Source: Halocaridina rubra (lineage: Eukaryota; Arthropoda; Malacostraca; Decapoda; Atyidae). From it: a stretch of 64,000 nucleotides of DNA. The notes beneath the pieces were generated by a model. The model searched no databases, was not told the DNA's origin, and saw only the letters and a program-made list of their open reading frames with translations. Below are positions 12,488 to 23,319 of this stretch, in pieces. The position numbers and the translations under genes are program-made. The stretch spans positions 115,001 through 179,000 of the forward strand of contig JAXCGZ010017001.1 of assembly GCA_037179515.1 (NCBI GenBank). The letters are read 5' to 3'. Within the stretch, counting starts at the first letter, position 1. Each line of letters opens with the position of its first letter.

Positions 12488-12700
12488 AGGTAGATCACAC
12501 GCTATAGTAGAATCATGCTGGTAGATCACACGCTATAGTAGAATCATACTGGTGGGTCACTCGCCATAGTAGAATCATTCTGGTAGCTCGCGCGCTATAG
12601 TAATGTCTTGCTGGTTGAGCACACGCTATAGTAGAATCATGCTGTTAGATCACACGCTATACTAGAATCATGCTGGTATATCACACGCAATAGTAGCACC
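12488..12700. repeat. Minisatellite, unit about 33 bp, seven copies
   Basis: Units are built on GGTAGATCACACGCTATAG followed by TAGAATCATGCT. Seven degenerate copies run head to tail, with changes mainly in the TAGATCACAC half. Confidence 0.9.
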
Positions 12701-13340
12701 AACAATTCTTTTCTAGTTCCTTTATCGAATTAATTTATATAAACAAAAAATTGCGTCTCACTTCGGCTTTGCTTCACCATTAATGAATGATATTGTAGTT
12801 TCCCAATTTCTGTAAATATATATACCTGAACTATTGAGAATATTGTTGTACAACATGTAATTACCTAATTGTGCTGAGTGGAAAGATTCCTACGTCTCGA
12901 AGTTAACACATATGTTGTTGAACAGCGACTGACGCTTGTCATTATAACGCAGTATATATAAGAGTCGTCCGCGTCACCACAGAATCTTTCTCTTTAAAGA
13001 TACGAATGTTCGTCCTCCTATACGAACAACGAAACGATTGTTAATGTAGGAGAATTTACTTGGAGACCAACCCCACTAAGACCTATCCTAGAATAGGCAC
13101 CTAATCTATCCCAATCCCAGATGAAGCACCTGCGCCCAAAATTATTCTTCGGTTAGGTCAGGTTAATTATACCTAACCCAACTTAAGTTTAACTTTTTGT
13201 TATTATTAGCGTTAGTGTTCAACTCCATTCCCAAATTGGGCAACTACCTTTTGTTCAATCCCAGATTAAGTACGTAAACATGACATTAGGTGCTCAAAAT
13301 TGGTTTGATTCGTCCCTTCATGAAATATAGGCTCTGTAGA
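12701..13340. other. Unassigned stretch with a TATA-like motif
   Basis: Around 12950 there is AGTATATATAAGAGTCG followed by a CT-rich stretch, which looks like a pol II promoter or an LTR core. No paired LTR, primer-binding site or downstream gene could be tied to it. Near 12858 CCTAATTGTGCT resembles the reverse of a LINE 3' end seen at 49430. Confidence 0.35.
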
Positions 13341-13341
13341 G

Positions 13342-13972
<631 letters not shown>

Positions 13973-14016
13973 CATAAAAAAGTTTGTATGTGTGCAGTTA
14001 TATGAGTTCGCTATTA

Positions 14017-14066
14017 ATCTCCTTTTGAATGGGGATGAACTCTGATAGGTTGGAGATGGGGATGTA
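14017..14066 (-). repeat. S2 SINE tail module, remnant
   Basis: TTAATCTCCTTTTGAATGG and GGTTGGAGATGGGGA match the S2 tail seen at 10286 and 46027. No head is visible; the TA array begins just upstream. Confidence 0.5.
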
Positions 14067-14194
14067 TGTCCGCCCTAACAACCTGCAGTAGGTCCTACAA
14101 AATGTAGTTTTTTCTTGAATTAAATAGTTTTGGAAAAAAAAATCTAACAGTTAAACTGATTTCTGGCTTTGCATACATATACAATGGCCACTAT

Positions 14195-14870
14195 CTATCT
14201 TGTAAGAGGTGTGGCAAAGTCGCTGTTCAGGAATATTTATGTAACCTATGTGAGGCCAAAGCTTGAATATGCAGCCCCCTTTTAGAATCTACACTTGAAA
14301 AAGCACATAGTTAAGCTGGAAAAAGTTCAAAGACATTCCACGAAACTGGTACCAGAAATACGTAATCTCAATTATGAGGAGAGGCTGAGGGAATTAGACT
14401 TACCATCACTCGGAGCCAGAAGAATGAGGGAGGCTAAGATGATTTTTAATTCCTTCATGGTTAAGACAGAGTGGATAGGGATCGACATTTAGATATGGCT
14501 GGCACCAGAACTAGAGGTCATAATTTGAAGCTTCGTAAGTCAACTACTTAAGGAAGTAAGGAAGTCCTTATTTAGAGTAAGAGTAGTTGATGATTGGAAT
14601 TCGCTACTCGAGGAGGTAATTAATATTATCTCAAGTTATAGTTTTAAGGACAAATAAGGTAAGTATCATCTTCTGATGATTGAAATTCGCTACTCGAGGA
14701 GGTAATTAATATTATCTCAAGTTATAGTTTTAAGGACAAATAAGATAAGTATCATTAGGTATAGAAATGGAACCGACCATGAGACGGGGATGCGAGCATA
14801 GGGCTCTTTCCCGTAAGCACAGTTATGTAATACAATAGCTGCTGTCCTTTTTAAGGGGAGAGGCTGAATA
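14195..14870 (+). pseudogene. CR1-like LINE ORF2 C-terminal fragment, broken
   Basis: Frames together encode the same segment as 48888-49361: NIYVTYVRPKLEYAAP, then KLEKVQRHSTKLVPEIRNL, YEERLRELDLPSL. A TAG replaces a Trp codon near 14283, the frame shifts after GARRMR (about 14430), and an 86-bp stretch starting at 14589 is tandemly repeated at 14675, which breaks the frame again. The 3' UTR includes CTCTTTCCCGTAAGCACA, also found at 49408. Confidence 0.85.
14589..14760. repeat. 86-bp tandem duplication inside a LINE fragment
   Basis: GATGATTGGAATTCGCTACT at 14589 recurs with one change at 14675, and the following 60 bases match almost perfectly. The length is not a multiple of three. Confidence 0.9.
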
Positions 14871-15176
14871 AAAAAATACATTCATCATAGGTAATCATTG
14901 ATTATTCTGACTCACTCTAAAAGCATATATGACTAACACAATCTACTGAATAATAAAACTTTAATTTGACTCAAGATAGAAATTTAATTTCCTCTCCTTC
15001 GGTAATGACTCTAATAATTACCTGGAAATATTTAGTTAGCATATCTGTCATTAATTATATGTCCATATATATTGGTCTTTTTTTATGTCGGCTACCCCCA
15101 CTTTTAAAGGGGAAACAGCCACGGTATATGTATGTATGTATATTGGTCGATATTGACAGCAGATTTGACAAAATTT

Positions 15177-15177
<1 letters not shown>

Positions 15178-15239
<62 letters not shown>
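15178..15239. repeat. (AAT)n microsatellite
   Basis: Pure AAT tract of about 60 bp. Confidence 0.97.
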
Positions 15240-15539
15240 GGTATCTGCATGCTATACATGTTCGATTGCATCACATCTCCAGTAACTTTCCGGTGGTCTA
15301 ATGACCTTGAACAATTGCTTTACGGTATGAAATACGATTTTTCTGTCTGTTTAAAATGACGTAGTATGAAATACGAATTTTCTGCCTATTTCGAATGACG
15401 TAAATTTTGTAGAGAAAAATTTATTAAAAATCTATTTTATCCTCAACTATCAATTGATTAATATTATTTAAGGTATCAATACATTTTCAATTAAAGTCAC
15501 AAAATTATTCTTATAATCGTAAAAGCTCTAGTTGTGCAG

Positions 15540-15540
15540 C

Positions 15541-15595
<55 letters not shown>
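15540..15595. repeat. (AAT)n microsatellite
   Basis: Pure AAT tract directly upstream of the LINE fragment at 15603. Confidence 0.97.
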
Positions 15596-15602
15596 TAAGG
15601 TA

Positions 15603-16225
15603 ATGACAATGGGTACAAGTGCAAGCAGGTCCAAGCTTGACTACTCCATGGCAGGAGCAGAACTTCAAGAGACAGAGAATGAGAGAGATCTAGAAGTAAA
15701 CATACTGGCAAATTTGTCTCCAGAAATGCATATAAATGGCATAGTAAGGGCAGCATATGCTTTCTTAGCAAATGTAAGGGTAGCCTCCAGGCACATGGAC
15801 AAGGAAATGCTCAGAAATATTTATGCAACCTATGTGAGACCAAAACTTGAGTATGCAACCCCGATTTGGAATTCACACTTGAAAAAACGGATAGTTAAGC
15901 TGGAAAAAGTACAAAGACATCCCACGAAACTGGTGCCAGAAATATGCAATCTCAGTTATTATGAGAGGCTGATTGAATTAGATGTACCATCACTCGAAGC
16001 TAGAAGAATTCGGGGGATATAGTGACGGTTTTTAAATTCCTTCATGATTATGACAGAGTGGATAGGGATCGATATTTTAATATGGCTGGCACTAGAGCTA
16101 GAGGTCATAGTTTGAAGATTTTTAAGAAAACTTCTTTGCAGGATGAAAGGAAGTACTTTTTTTTTTTAAGTGTAGTTGATGATTGGAATTCGCTAAGCGA
16201 GGATGTAGAGACATTAGTCATGATG
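15603..16225 (+). pseudogene. CR1-like LINE ORF2 C-terminal fragment
   Basis: A 139-codon frame (15603-16022) starts further upstream in ORF2 than the other copies: it includes GAELQETENERDLEV and RAAYAFLANVRVASRHMDKE before RPKLEYATPIWNSHLKK and [15 protein letters not shown] small indel at about 16020 moves the rest to the next frame, [18 protein letters not shown] to [12 protein letters not shown] near 16210. Similarity then stops. Same lineage as 14195-14870 and 48888-49361; no polymerase motif. Confidence 0.87.
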
Positions 16226-16321
16226 GTGGATAATATATGGGAAATCAATGAAAGACACTCCTCTAGATTTACATATCTGGGCGGGCCGGCACTCAGTAAC
16301 AACAACTTGTTTATTTTAAGA

Positions 16322-16448
<127 letters not shown>

Positions 16449-16474
16449 AAAACGGTGAGTTTTCAGGTGTAACA

Positions 16475-16587
<113 letters not shown>

Positions 16588-16596
16588 TCGGCTATA

Positions 16597-17786
16597 CAGT
16601 AATCCCTCTTTTATCGTGAGTGTTACGTTCCGGGGCAACTCGCAAGAGGTGAAAATCCGCGAAGTAGCAGCACCATATTTATTATAGGTATTTTACATTT
16701 ATTTTTACCTTTATAAACCCTCCCTGCACTGTTAACAACTCACACTTTACTTTATTAAGAACAACATGCAAGCGTAAATTTATATGAGTGTGACAAGTAA
16801 GTTTACCATAAATAACAGTGCGCAAGCGTAAAGCTATATGAACGTGATAAGTAAGCTTACTGTGAGTGAGGTGATGATGCTTACATACTGCACAGCCAAT
16901 GACAGCTTTACGGCTGCCTTTTGCGAGAGAAGAACATGGTAATGGGAAGTTGCTGTCGCTGTTTCTTCTTTTGTGTGAAGATGGTCTTGTAAGGAGTCAT
17001 GGCATCGTGGATAATATTGCAGAAGTGCACCGAACGAACAATATCATCGTCCCACTCCTGCGGGACGATAAAGCAAGCAGTAGATTCGTTGATGCCAAAA
17101 TGGCGGCCGACAGCTGAGAAACTTCCTCCTTCCTTCAGCATACCTAACAGTTTTACCTTATCTGCTATGGTCAACATCTTCCTTTGCCGCTTAGGCTCAC
17201 TTCCAGAAGCCTTAGAAGATGAAGGACACTTGGGCGGCATTGCAGGGCTTGAAATAAAGCAAAAGTTTCACAAAAAACACAAGCACAACATATTAAGAGG
17301 CACAACGCGAAAGGCGCACACGTGAGTAGCTGAATGGGTGAGGCGAAACAATGGAAGATGCTGGAAGAATCAAGCTTCGATCAAAAAGCCAATCAGACCC
17401 CAGGATACAAAACACAATTCTGTGATTTGTCATTTCCCACCCATTAGCCAATAGCATCCCTTGTACTATCTCATGTAGGTGCGACCCTTTGCGCTTTTCA
17501 AGATACAGATACCGGTATCGTATTTTATATGGTGCAATACTGTGAGTTCCATGTTTAAATTTATGTTTTTAACTATTTTTTTGCTGTTTTATTATTCTTA
17601 GGCTAGGAAATACTTTTTTTTATCAATAAAATAATGAAAATACTGGAAATTTTAATATTTCCACATATCGTGGATTCCCGCGATAGACCCAGAAAATCTG
17701 CAATATAAAATACATTTGCTCACCATAAAAACCAGTGATGCACTGAATTCATGGAGGGTGAATCGCGATATAGCGAGGGATTACTG
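16597..17786 (-). mobile_element. Family A Tigger derivative, internally deleted, complete ends
   Basis: It begins CAGTAATCCCTC and ends GAGGGATTACTG, with TA on both sides (16595-16596 and 17787-17788), which is the pogo/Tigger signature. At 1190 bp it keeps both subterminal regions of family A (compare 17480-17650 with 1-360, and 16680-16890 with the 169-bp units) but most of the transposase is deleted. It lies inside the 3' LTR start of a copia fragment (17802 onward). Confidence 0.92.
16908..17240 (-). pseudogene. Fused transposase remnant: DNA-binding head joined to C-terminal tail
   Basis: An uninterrupted frame of 110 codons on the minus strand. Residues 1-20 are the basic leader (MPPKCPSSSKASGSEPKRQR), 21-57 the CENP-B/psq helix-turn-helix (ADKVKLLGMLKEG, FSAVGRHFGINESTACF). 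After IV the sequence jumps directly to the extreme C-terminus (WDDDIVRSVHFCN... QLPITMFF). The whole catalytic core is deleted in frame. I infer a possible DNA-binding peptide without nuclease activity; expression is unknown. Confidence 0.8.
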
Positions 17787-17801
17787 TACTAAGTTTTACT
17801 C

Positions 17802-18222
17802 TCTAACACCCCCACTTAAAACTTATTATGGCTAGGCATACAAATATAACAAAAATGGTATGGAGCACTGCTATAACATCCTGAAAAAAAATAAAAATCA
17901 TTTACCTTCCAATACAAATCATTAATTAAAAGAACAGTACCCATACAATGAGATTCAAAATTAAGTTCCCATCATCTTACTAGCAAACTCTTTGAATTTC
18001 ATACCAGCAGCAGATTTCGTAAACACATCTACTACCTTCTCTTCAGATGAAATGTATTTAAGTATTACAACATTTTTCTGTATTTCAGACCTCACAATAT
18101 GGTATTTTATGTCTGTGTTTACATCTCTGATGTCGTATAGGATTACTAGCAAGTGCCAAAACCCCTTGATTATCACAGTACATAACAACATGATCAAATA
18201 AATCAGATCCTATCATACATTT
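17802..18222 (-). mobile_element. Ty1/copia retrotransposon 3' fragment
   Basis: On the minus strand, pol ends with the C-terminal RNase H signature and is followed by non-coding sequence, the purine tract AAGTGGGGG and TGTTAGAG, a typical copia LTR start, at about 17808. A Tigger insertion cuts the LTR at 17788. Confidence 0.75.
17961..18215 (-). pseudogene. Copia pol C-terminus (RNase H end)
   Basis: Two frames together read DNQGVLALASNPIRHQRCKH and then DIKYHIVRSEIQKN, ILKYISSEEKVVDVFTKS, KFKEFASKMMGT, ending at 17961. These match the conserved end of copia RNase H (the HIDIRYHFIRE and DIFTKPL region). A frameshift lies near 18130. Upstream parts were lost where the gypsy element at 18225 begins. 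Confidence 0.85.
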
Positions 18223-18224
18223 TA

Positions 18225-18607
18225 TGGTTTTGTGGAGACAATAGTTTTCGTTCATGATTTTGTATAATTTGGATCTGGTAACACGGAAGGGTTTGGCAAC
18301 ACTGTGAATGGGATGCTAACAACTTACAGTTTTCGGCGGACATTCGGGGGTGAAGAGCAGTGCTTATGGAGTTGTCGAATTGATTGAGTTGTGTGATGGA
18401 TTTGCTTTATTGGTTGAGTTGTTAGACGAAATTGCTTTATTTTTGAGTTGTGGAGGCTTAACGGGAGCTCCCAGTATAGGTGTTGATTTCTTTTCGTAGA
18501 TGGCTGTTTGGTGAAAGGGGGCAAGAAATTAGGTTTTGAACAGTTGTGAGTGGGCTTTTAACTTCCAATGCGTGCAGGTGGAGTTAAGTTGAGGAAAGTG
18601 ATATACA
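18225..18607 (+). repeat. 5' LTR of gypsy element E
   Basis: It starts TGGTTTTGTGGA and ends GTGATATACA. It is similar along its length to 22704-23082, with about one difference per ten bases, so the insertion is old. Boundaries inferred from where the two copies stop matching. Confidence 0.85.
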
Positions 18608-18657
18608 TTATTTTTTCTATCTCAACCACAAGCTATCTAGGCTGTATAAAAATCACT

Positions 18658-19385
18658 ATGGCTGCAAAAGGCAAATTGTGTGGTGAAATAATGAAATCAT
18701 TTGATGGACAAGGTGATTTGGTTGGATGGCTAAAAAAGGCCGAGTTGGTGGTGAGATTAGTGGAAACTAAGGATTTAGCTGGTTTTATACTTTTGAACCT
18801 GGAAGGAGATGCTTTGGCCCTGTATCTCGAAATGAGTGATGATGATCAGCTAGATGCCAAGAAGATCGAGAGCAGATTGAAGTTGGCCTTCTCACAAAGG
18901 ATGTTCGAGGCCTATGGAAGGCTTAGGAAGACACACTGGACAGGTGAGCAAGTGATAGTCTTTGCAATTGAGATCAGGCAATTAGCAGGACTGGCAGGAT
19001 GGAAGGGAGAGGGTCTGGAGTGGGCCATAAAGCTGGAACTTGTGACTGGCTTCCAAGATCGAATCTGAGCTAATTGCAAGAACTAGAGTGGTAACATCAG
19101 GTGGTAGGGGTCAAGAAGTTGCAGCAGTTGCGGCCAGAGGATCATCATTGATGGAACAGCAGCAAAGGTCCTAGTTGCCGGGGTCTCGCCATCACAAGAC
19201 CAGCAAAGAGGCAGGAAAGGAGAAAATAAGATGTTCAAGGGTCGCTGTTGCAGGTGAGGTGGGCCTCATATGACAAGAGAGTGCAAGGAGCCACATCCAC
19301 CCATAATGTGCTTCAAATATGGGAAGGAGGGTCATATTGCAAGCCACTGTGAGCAGGAAAATGGGCAAGGGGAGCTGCTGTGCCG
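18658..19385 (+). pseudogene. Gypsy E gag with degenerate zinc knuckles
   Basis: The frame from ATG at 18658 reads MAAKGKLCGEIMKSFDGQGD, with a capsid-like segment (VGWLKKAELV, LNLEGDALALYL, IESRLKLAF) and runs to a stop at 19066-19068. Beyond it, 19240-19345 encodes two CCHC knuckles: CCR-stop-GGPHMTREC, where TGA replaces the second Cys codon, and CFKYGKEGHIASHC, where Tyr replaces a Cys. Gag would form the particle and bind RNA; here it is disrupted. Confidence 0.8.
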
Positions 19386-19399
19386 GAAGCTACCCCCTC

Positions 19400-20072
19400 A
19401 GACAACTAAAGGCAATTTCACCTTCATTGCCAGTGATCAGTGTTAGCATGGGAGGAAGGAAGGTGAGGGCACTTGTCGATTCAGGGTTGTTCCATCATAT
19501 TGTGTGCTTCTCAATTGGTGGGAAATTTCACAGCAAACGTAGAAGGGTTAGTAACGGTGGATGGAAGACAAATTGAATGTGAGAGCAGCAAAGAGACAGA
19601 GCTGACAGTGCAAGGAATGCACCTGAGAACTACAGCAATTGTGATTGCTAAGCTGATAACTGGCATAGATGTAGTAATGGGGATGGATATGGTTAACATA
19701 CTGTGTGGTGTGACAATTTGTGATGGACTTGACATTTTTGGCAATGTGCCAATACCAGTGAACATTTCACAAGCAGCGAGAGGCAGGATAAGGTGTGCAG
19801 TGACACTTATGAATGCGGGGCTGGAAAGGGTGGCAGGAAAAGTGAAAGCCAAGGAAGATGTGAAGTTGATAGGAGAGCTAGCCACAAGACAGAAGGCCAG
19901 TTTGTACAGGATCATGGACAAGGATTTCATTGCAGAGTTTGACTGTACTAAGTGGGTGGTGGAGTGGTATTTGAAAGACGGGCTGCCTGTGTCAAAGAAC
20001 AAGGTGGGCTGCTATGAGAGTGCAGTGAGCGAGCCTATTAGGAAAGAATTTGCCCGAGAGGTGGAGAGGTAG
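19400..20072 (+). pseudogene. Gypsy E aspartic protease and pre-RT linker
   Basis: SVSMGGRKVRALVDSGLFHH carries the retropepsin DSG triad start (Asp codon 19478-19480), where DSG or DTG is expected. A one-base shift then moves the reading frame to the 199-codon frame 19473-20072, with GIDVVMGMDMV resembling the protease C-terminal Gly-rich signature. It leads into WYLKDGLPVSKNKVGCY, a pre-RT segment. Confidence 0.72.
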
Positions 20073-20090
20073 ATTGATGAAGACATACTG

Positions 20091-20678
20091 GTGCAATGGG
20101 GGACAGAAGTAGAATGTGGAGTGCTACCATTGATGGGGGTAGCTCAGCCAAACAAGAACAAAGTTCGGCCAGTACTGGACTACCGCAAACTCAACCAATA
20201 CATTATGTCTCACACTGGAGATGACGCTACTGATGTTTGCAGTGAGAAGCTGAGGGAATGGAGGCAGATGAGTGGGGCCTCTGCTATAGTTGATCTGAAG
20301 TCGGCTTACCTGCAAGTCCACATTGCAGAGAAGCTATGGAAGTACCAGCTTGTGAATTATAGAGGGAGGACATACTGCCTAACGAGGCTGGACTTCAGAC
20401 TAAGTTCAGGACCAAGAATCATGACCAAGATCATCAAGACAGTATTAAGCAAGAGGAAAGGAATGGAAGAGGCCACAAAGTTGTATATAGACGATATACT
20501 GATAGATGAGACCAAGGTTAGTGTATCGGAAGTTGTGGAGCAGCTTCGTCTGTATGGGATAGCTACAAAACCACCTGAGCCACTAGAAGGGGGAACTGCT
20601 TTGGGTCTGAGATTGGAAAGAGGGAAGAATGGTGAGCTCGTTTTCTGTAGGGGTAATGAGAGTCCGGAAGTGCAGTAA
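20091..20678 (+). pseudogene. Gypsy E reverse transcriptase
   Basis: Motifs in order: KVRPVLDYRKLNQYI, ASAIVDLKSAYLQVHI (first Asp), LTRLDFRLSSGPRIMTKI and KLYIDDILID (YIDD at 20484-20495). This is the Ty3/gypsy RT palm. A TAG at 20070-20072 separates it from the preceding frame. Normally copies element RNA into DNA; neighbouring stops make function unlikely. Confidence 0.88.
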
Positions 20679-20904
20679 GACTTAAGTAGGAGAGAGCTGT
20701 TTTCTGTGTGCGGATAATTGATTGGCCATTATCCTGTGGCAGGTTGGTTGTGGGTAGCTTGTAGTTACGTTAAGAGGAGAGCAAAAGGCATCAGATGGGA
20801 AGACAAGGTCGGGCAGCAAATGATGGAGATGCTTCAAGAGATTATAAGGAGAGTGAAACAAGAAGACCCAATAAGAGGGAGATAGTATACCCCGAAGTCA
20901 GGTA

Positions 20905-21290
20905 AGGGTGTCGTGTGGTGCGATGCGAGCAGTATTGCTGCAGGAGTAATCTTAGCAAATGGCAATGAGACAGTGGAGGATGGTGCATGGTTAAGGAAGA
21001 AAGAGGTCTATAATCATATCAACATGACAGAGTTGGATGCTGTAATGAAAGGAGTCAATCTAGCTGTGAAGTGGGGACTGCGAGATTTTGAGGTGAAGAC
21101 GGACTCAGTGACAGTATTTGGTTGGTTGAGGTCGACTGCAACAGCAGAGCACAAGATTTGGAGGAAGGGAGCCTCGGAAATGATAGTTAAGCGCCACTTG
21201 GGAACCTTGTGAGAGCTGATAGAGGAGTTTGGGATGGAGTTGCGCCTATGTTTTGTGCCGTCGGAGAGGAACAAGGCAGATGTGTTAATT
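20905..21290 (+). pseudogene. Gypsy E RNase H
   Basis: VWCDASSIAAGVILANG (Asp codon 20922-20924), ELDAVMKGVNLAVKWG (Glu) and EVKTDSVTVFGWL (Asp) give the three-acid RNase H core. A TGA follows at 21210-21212, beyond which LRLCFVPSERNKADV continues as the C-terminal strand. Confidence 0.85.
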
Positions 21291-21354
21291 AGGGTGAGGA
21301 AGGCCTGGTTAGGAGTTCCGGATGATATGTCGGAAGAGGTCAGAGTGTGTTGTG

Positions 21355-21839
21355 CAGGAGGACTTACATCAAATCTATCACATGGGAGTCAATAGGACTC
21401 TGTTTGTAGCAAGGAAGGTGGATCCAGGAGTCATGAGAGACAAGATCCGTCAAAGTAGTTAGGTGCTGCGACAAGTTCCAGTTGATCGATCCTCTGCCAG
21501 TTGCACATGAGACCCGGGAACTTAGGGTGGAAGACAACTGGAAGAGATTGGCGGTTGATGTAACACACTACAGGCAAAGTTTGTATTTGTCTATGGTTAA
21601 TTGTGGACCATGCAGAGTGGCCATTTGGAGAGAGCTAAGAGCAGAAAATGGAGAGGAAATTGCAGGATTGTTGAATGGGTTGTTTTCAGAAAGGGACCCT
21701 GTTGATGAAGTATTGGTAGACACCAGTACAGCCTTTAGATCACAGGCTTTGAAGGAGATGCTTGATAAATGGAATATTAACAGCTATTTTAGAGCTGCGT
21801 ATCAACTTAGTGGTGATGATAATAATAATAATAATAATA

Positions 21840-21888
<49 letters not shown>

Positions 21889-21900
21889 TAATAATATATA

Positions 21901-21958
<58 letters not shown>

Positions 21959-22575
21959 CCTTTATTTCCATTATACAATGGGTATTCGTCAGCCGGGGCA
22001 AGCCCCAACCACCCACTGTGGAGCCCAGCCACAGCAGTAACCTGCCAGTAAACAGCTTAAACTCTCAGGCTTGGATGGGAACCAATCTTTCCACCTCGTG
22101 AATGCGAGGCCAGTACGTTACCACTGTACTAGCCAGAGGCTAGTACTTTCTGGAGTGACATCATTGGACAAGCAAGGCTATGGCGGAGAGGGCTCAGGTG
22201 TCACCGTTGGAAGCAGTCTTCTGGTATATGTTTCCTAGGTCTGGTCAGGATAAAGGAAATGTGCCACAGAAAGCTGTCTTCACGTATGAGTGGCAACATC
22301 CAAGCAAGGTACCAAAGATGGATAAAGGAGACGAAGGGGCAGGTTCCATCAAGATTGAAAATGAGGTATGGGTAAAGCCACCAAACTCAAGATGCACGTC
22401 ACTATTGGGCAGGGGTATGGTGACCAATGTGAATTTCCGAAATAATGTCTCTGTGGATGGGATGCCTTGGCACATTGTGGATATAAGGAGAGTGGTGGAC
22501 TCGTCTACTGAGGTTGAAGGGCCAGTTGAAGTACAGGAGAATAAAGTTCCACGGTGGCAAGACCGAGAAAGATGA
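21355..22575 (+). pseudogene. Gypsy E integrase, split by a SINE
   Basis: A zinc-finger remnant (DLHQIYHMGVNRT and following) with stops precedes RLAVDVTHYRQSLYLSMVN, holding the first catalytic Asp (21557-21559), and EVLVDTSTAFRSQAL, holding the second (21719-21721). The segment that should carry the catalytic Glu is missing around the SINE insertion. After it the frame 22180-22575 resumes with MAERAQVSPLEAVFWYM and a C-terminal domain (EVWVKPPNSRCTS, NNVSVDGMPWHIVDIRRV) that would bind DNA. Confidence 0.87.
21818..22147 (-). mobile_element. tRNA-derived SINE D, copy 1, with AAT tail
   Basis: The body (about 21957-22147) is shared with 38846-39055 and 51867-52068: minus-strand head ACTAGCC/GGCTAGTACAGTGG (A-box-like), a B-box-like segment near 22085, then CCACAGTGG and ACCCATTGTAT before AATAAAGG. 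The 3' tail is the long AAT array 21818-21956. It interrupts the gypsy integrase. Confidence 0.88.
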
Positions 22576-22703
22576 TGACCAGTGTAGATAAGAGATTATG
22601 TGGAGGGATCGTCGAGCTGGGAGGAGTGCTGAGAGATGGGTGGCCATCTCTTGGTGGGGGGAGCTGGTGGCATTCTTAGTAATCTTAAGATCAAGGGGGC
22701 ATT

Positions 22704-23082
22704 TGGTTTTGTGGAAATAATAGTTTTCGTTCATGATTTTGTATAATTTGGATCTGGTAACATGGAAGGGTTTGGTGACACTGTGAATGGGATGTTGCTT
22801 ACAGTTTTTGGCAGACGTTTGGGGGTGAAGAGCAGTACTTGTAGGGTTGTCGAGATGGTTGAGTTGTGTGATGGATTTGCTTTATTGGTTGAGTTGTGAG
22901 ACGGAATTGCTGTATTATTGAGTTGTGGAGGCATCGCAGGAGCTCCCAGTGTAGGTGTTGATTTCTTTTTGTATATGATAGTTTGGAGAAAGGGGGGCAA
23001 GAAATCGGGTTTTGAACAGGTGTGAGTGGGCTTTTAACTTCAACGCATGCAGGTGGAGTTAAGTTGAGGTAAGTGATATACA
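22704..23082 (+). repeat. 3' LTR of gypsy element E
   Basis: It starts TGGTTTTGTGGAAATAATAG and ends GTGATATACA, matching 18225-18607. Confidence 0.85.
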
Positions 23083-23319
23083 CCTAGTTTTTAGAATAAC
23101 GCGAAGATAGGTTCTCAAAAGTTCCGTGTAATGTAATAATCGCGTAATGTGATGAGTCATTTTCCATAAGAAACAATGATAATGTTTATAGATACGTACA
23201 TAGACACACTAGGCCAAAAATATAAGATAAGTAAAACATATTTTACAAGTACATAACAAAGCAGAAAGATCTGTATCTATTTTTAAGAGTACAAAAGTTA
23301 TTCAGACTTACTGTACAGC

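Larger units (their letters stand above)
18225..23082 (+). mobile_element. Ty3/gypsy LTR retrotransposon E, decayed, with both LTRs
   Basis: Two direct repeats of about 380 bp flank a gag-pol region in the usual order gag, protease, RT, RNase H, integrase. A purine tract (AAGGGGGC, 22694-22701) precedes the 3' LTR. No clear primer-binding site or target duplication is visible; the ends of the LTRs are therefore approximate. A SINE with an AAT tail interrupts the integrase (21818-22147). Confidence 0.9.

Noticed and set aside
12940..13140. TATA-like motif as LTR or gene promoter
   Set aside because: No second LTR, primer-binding site or coding sequence was found to go with it.
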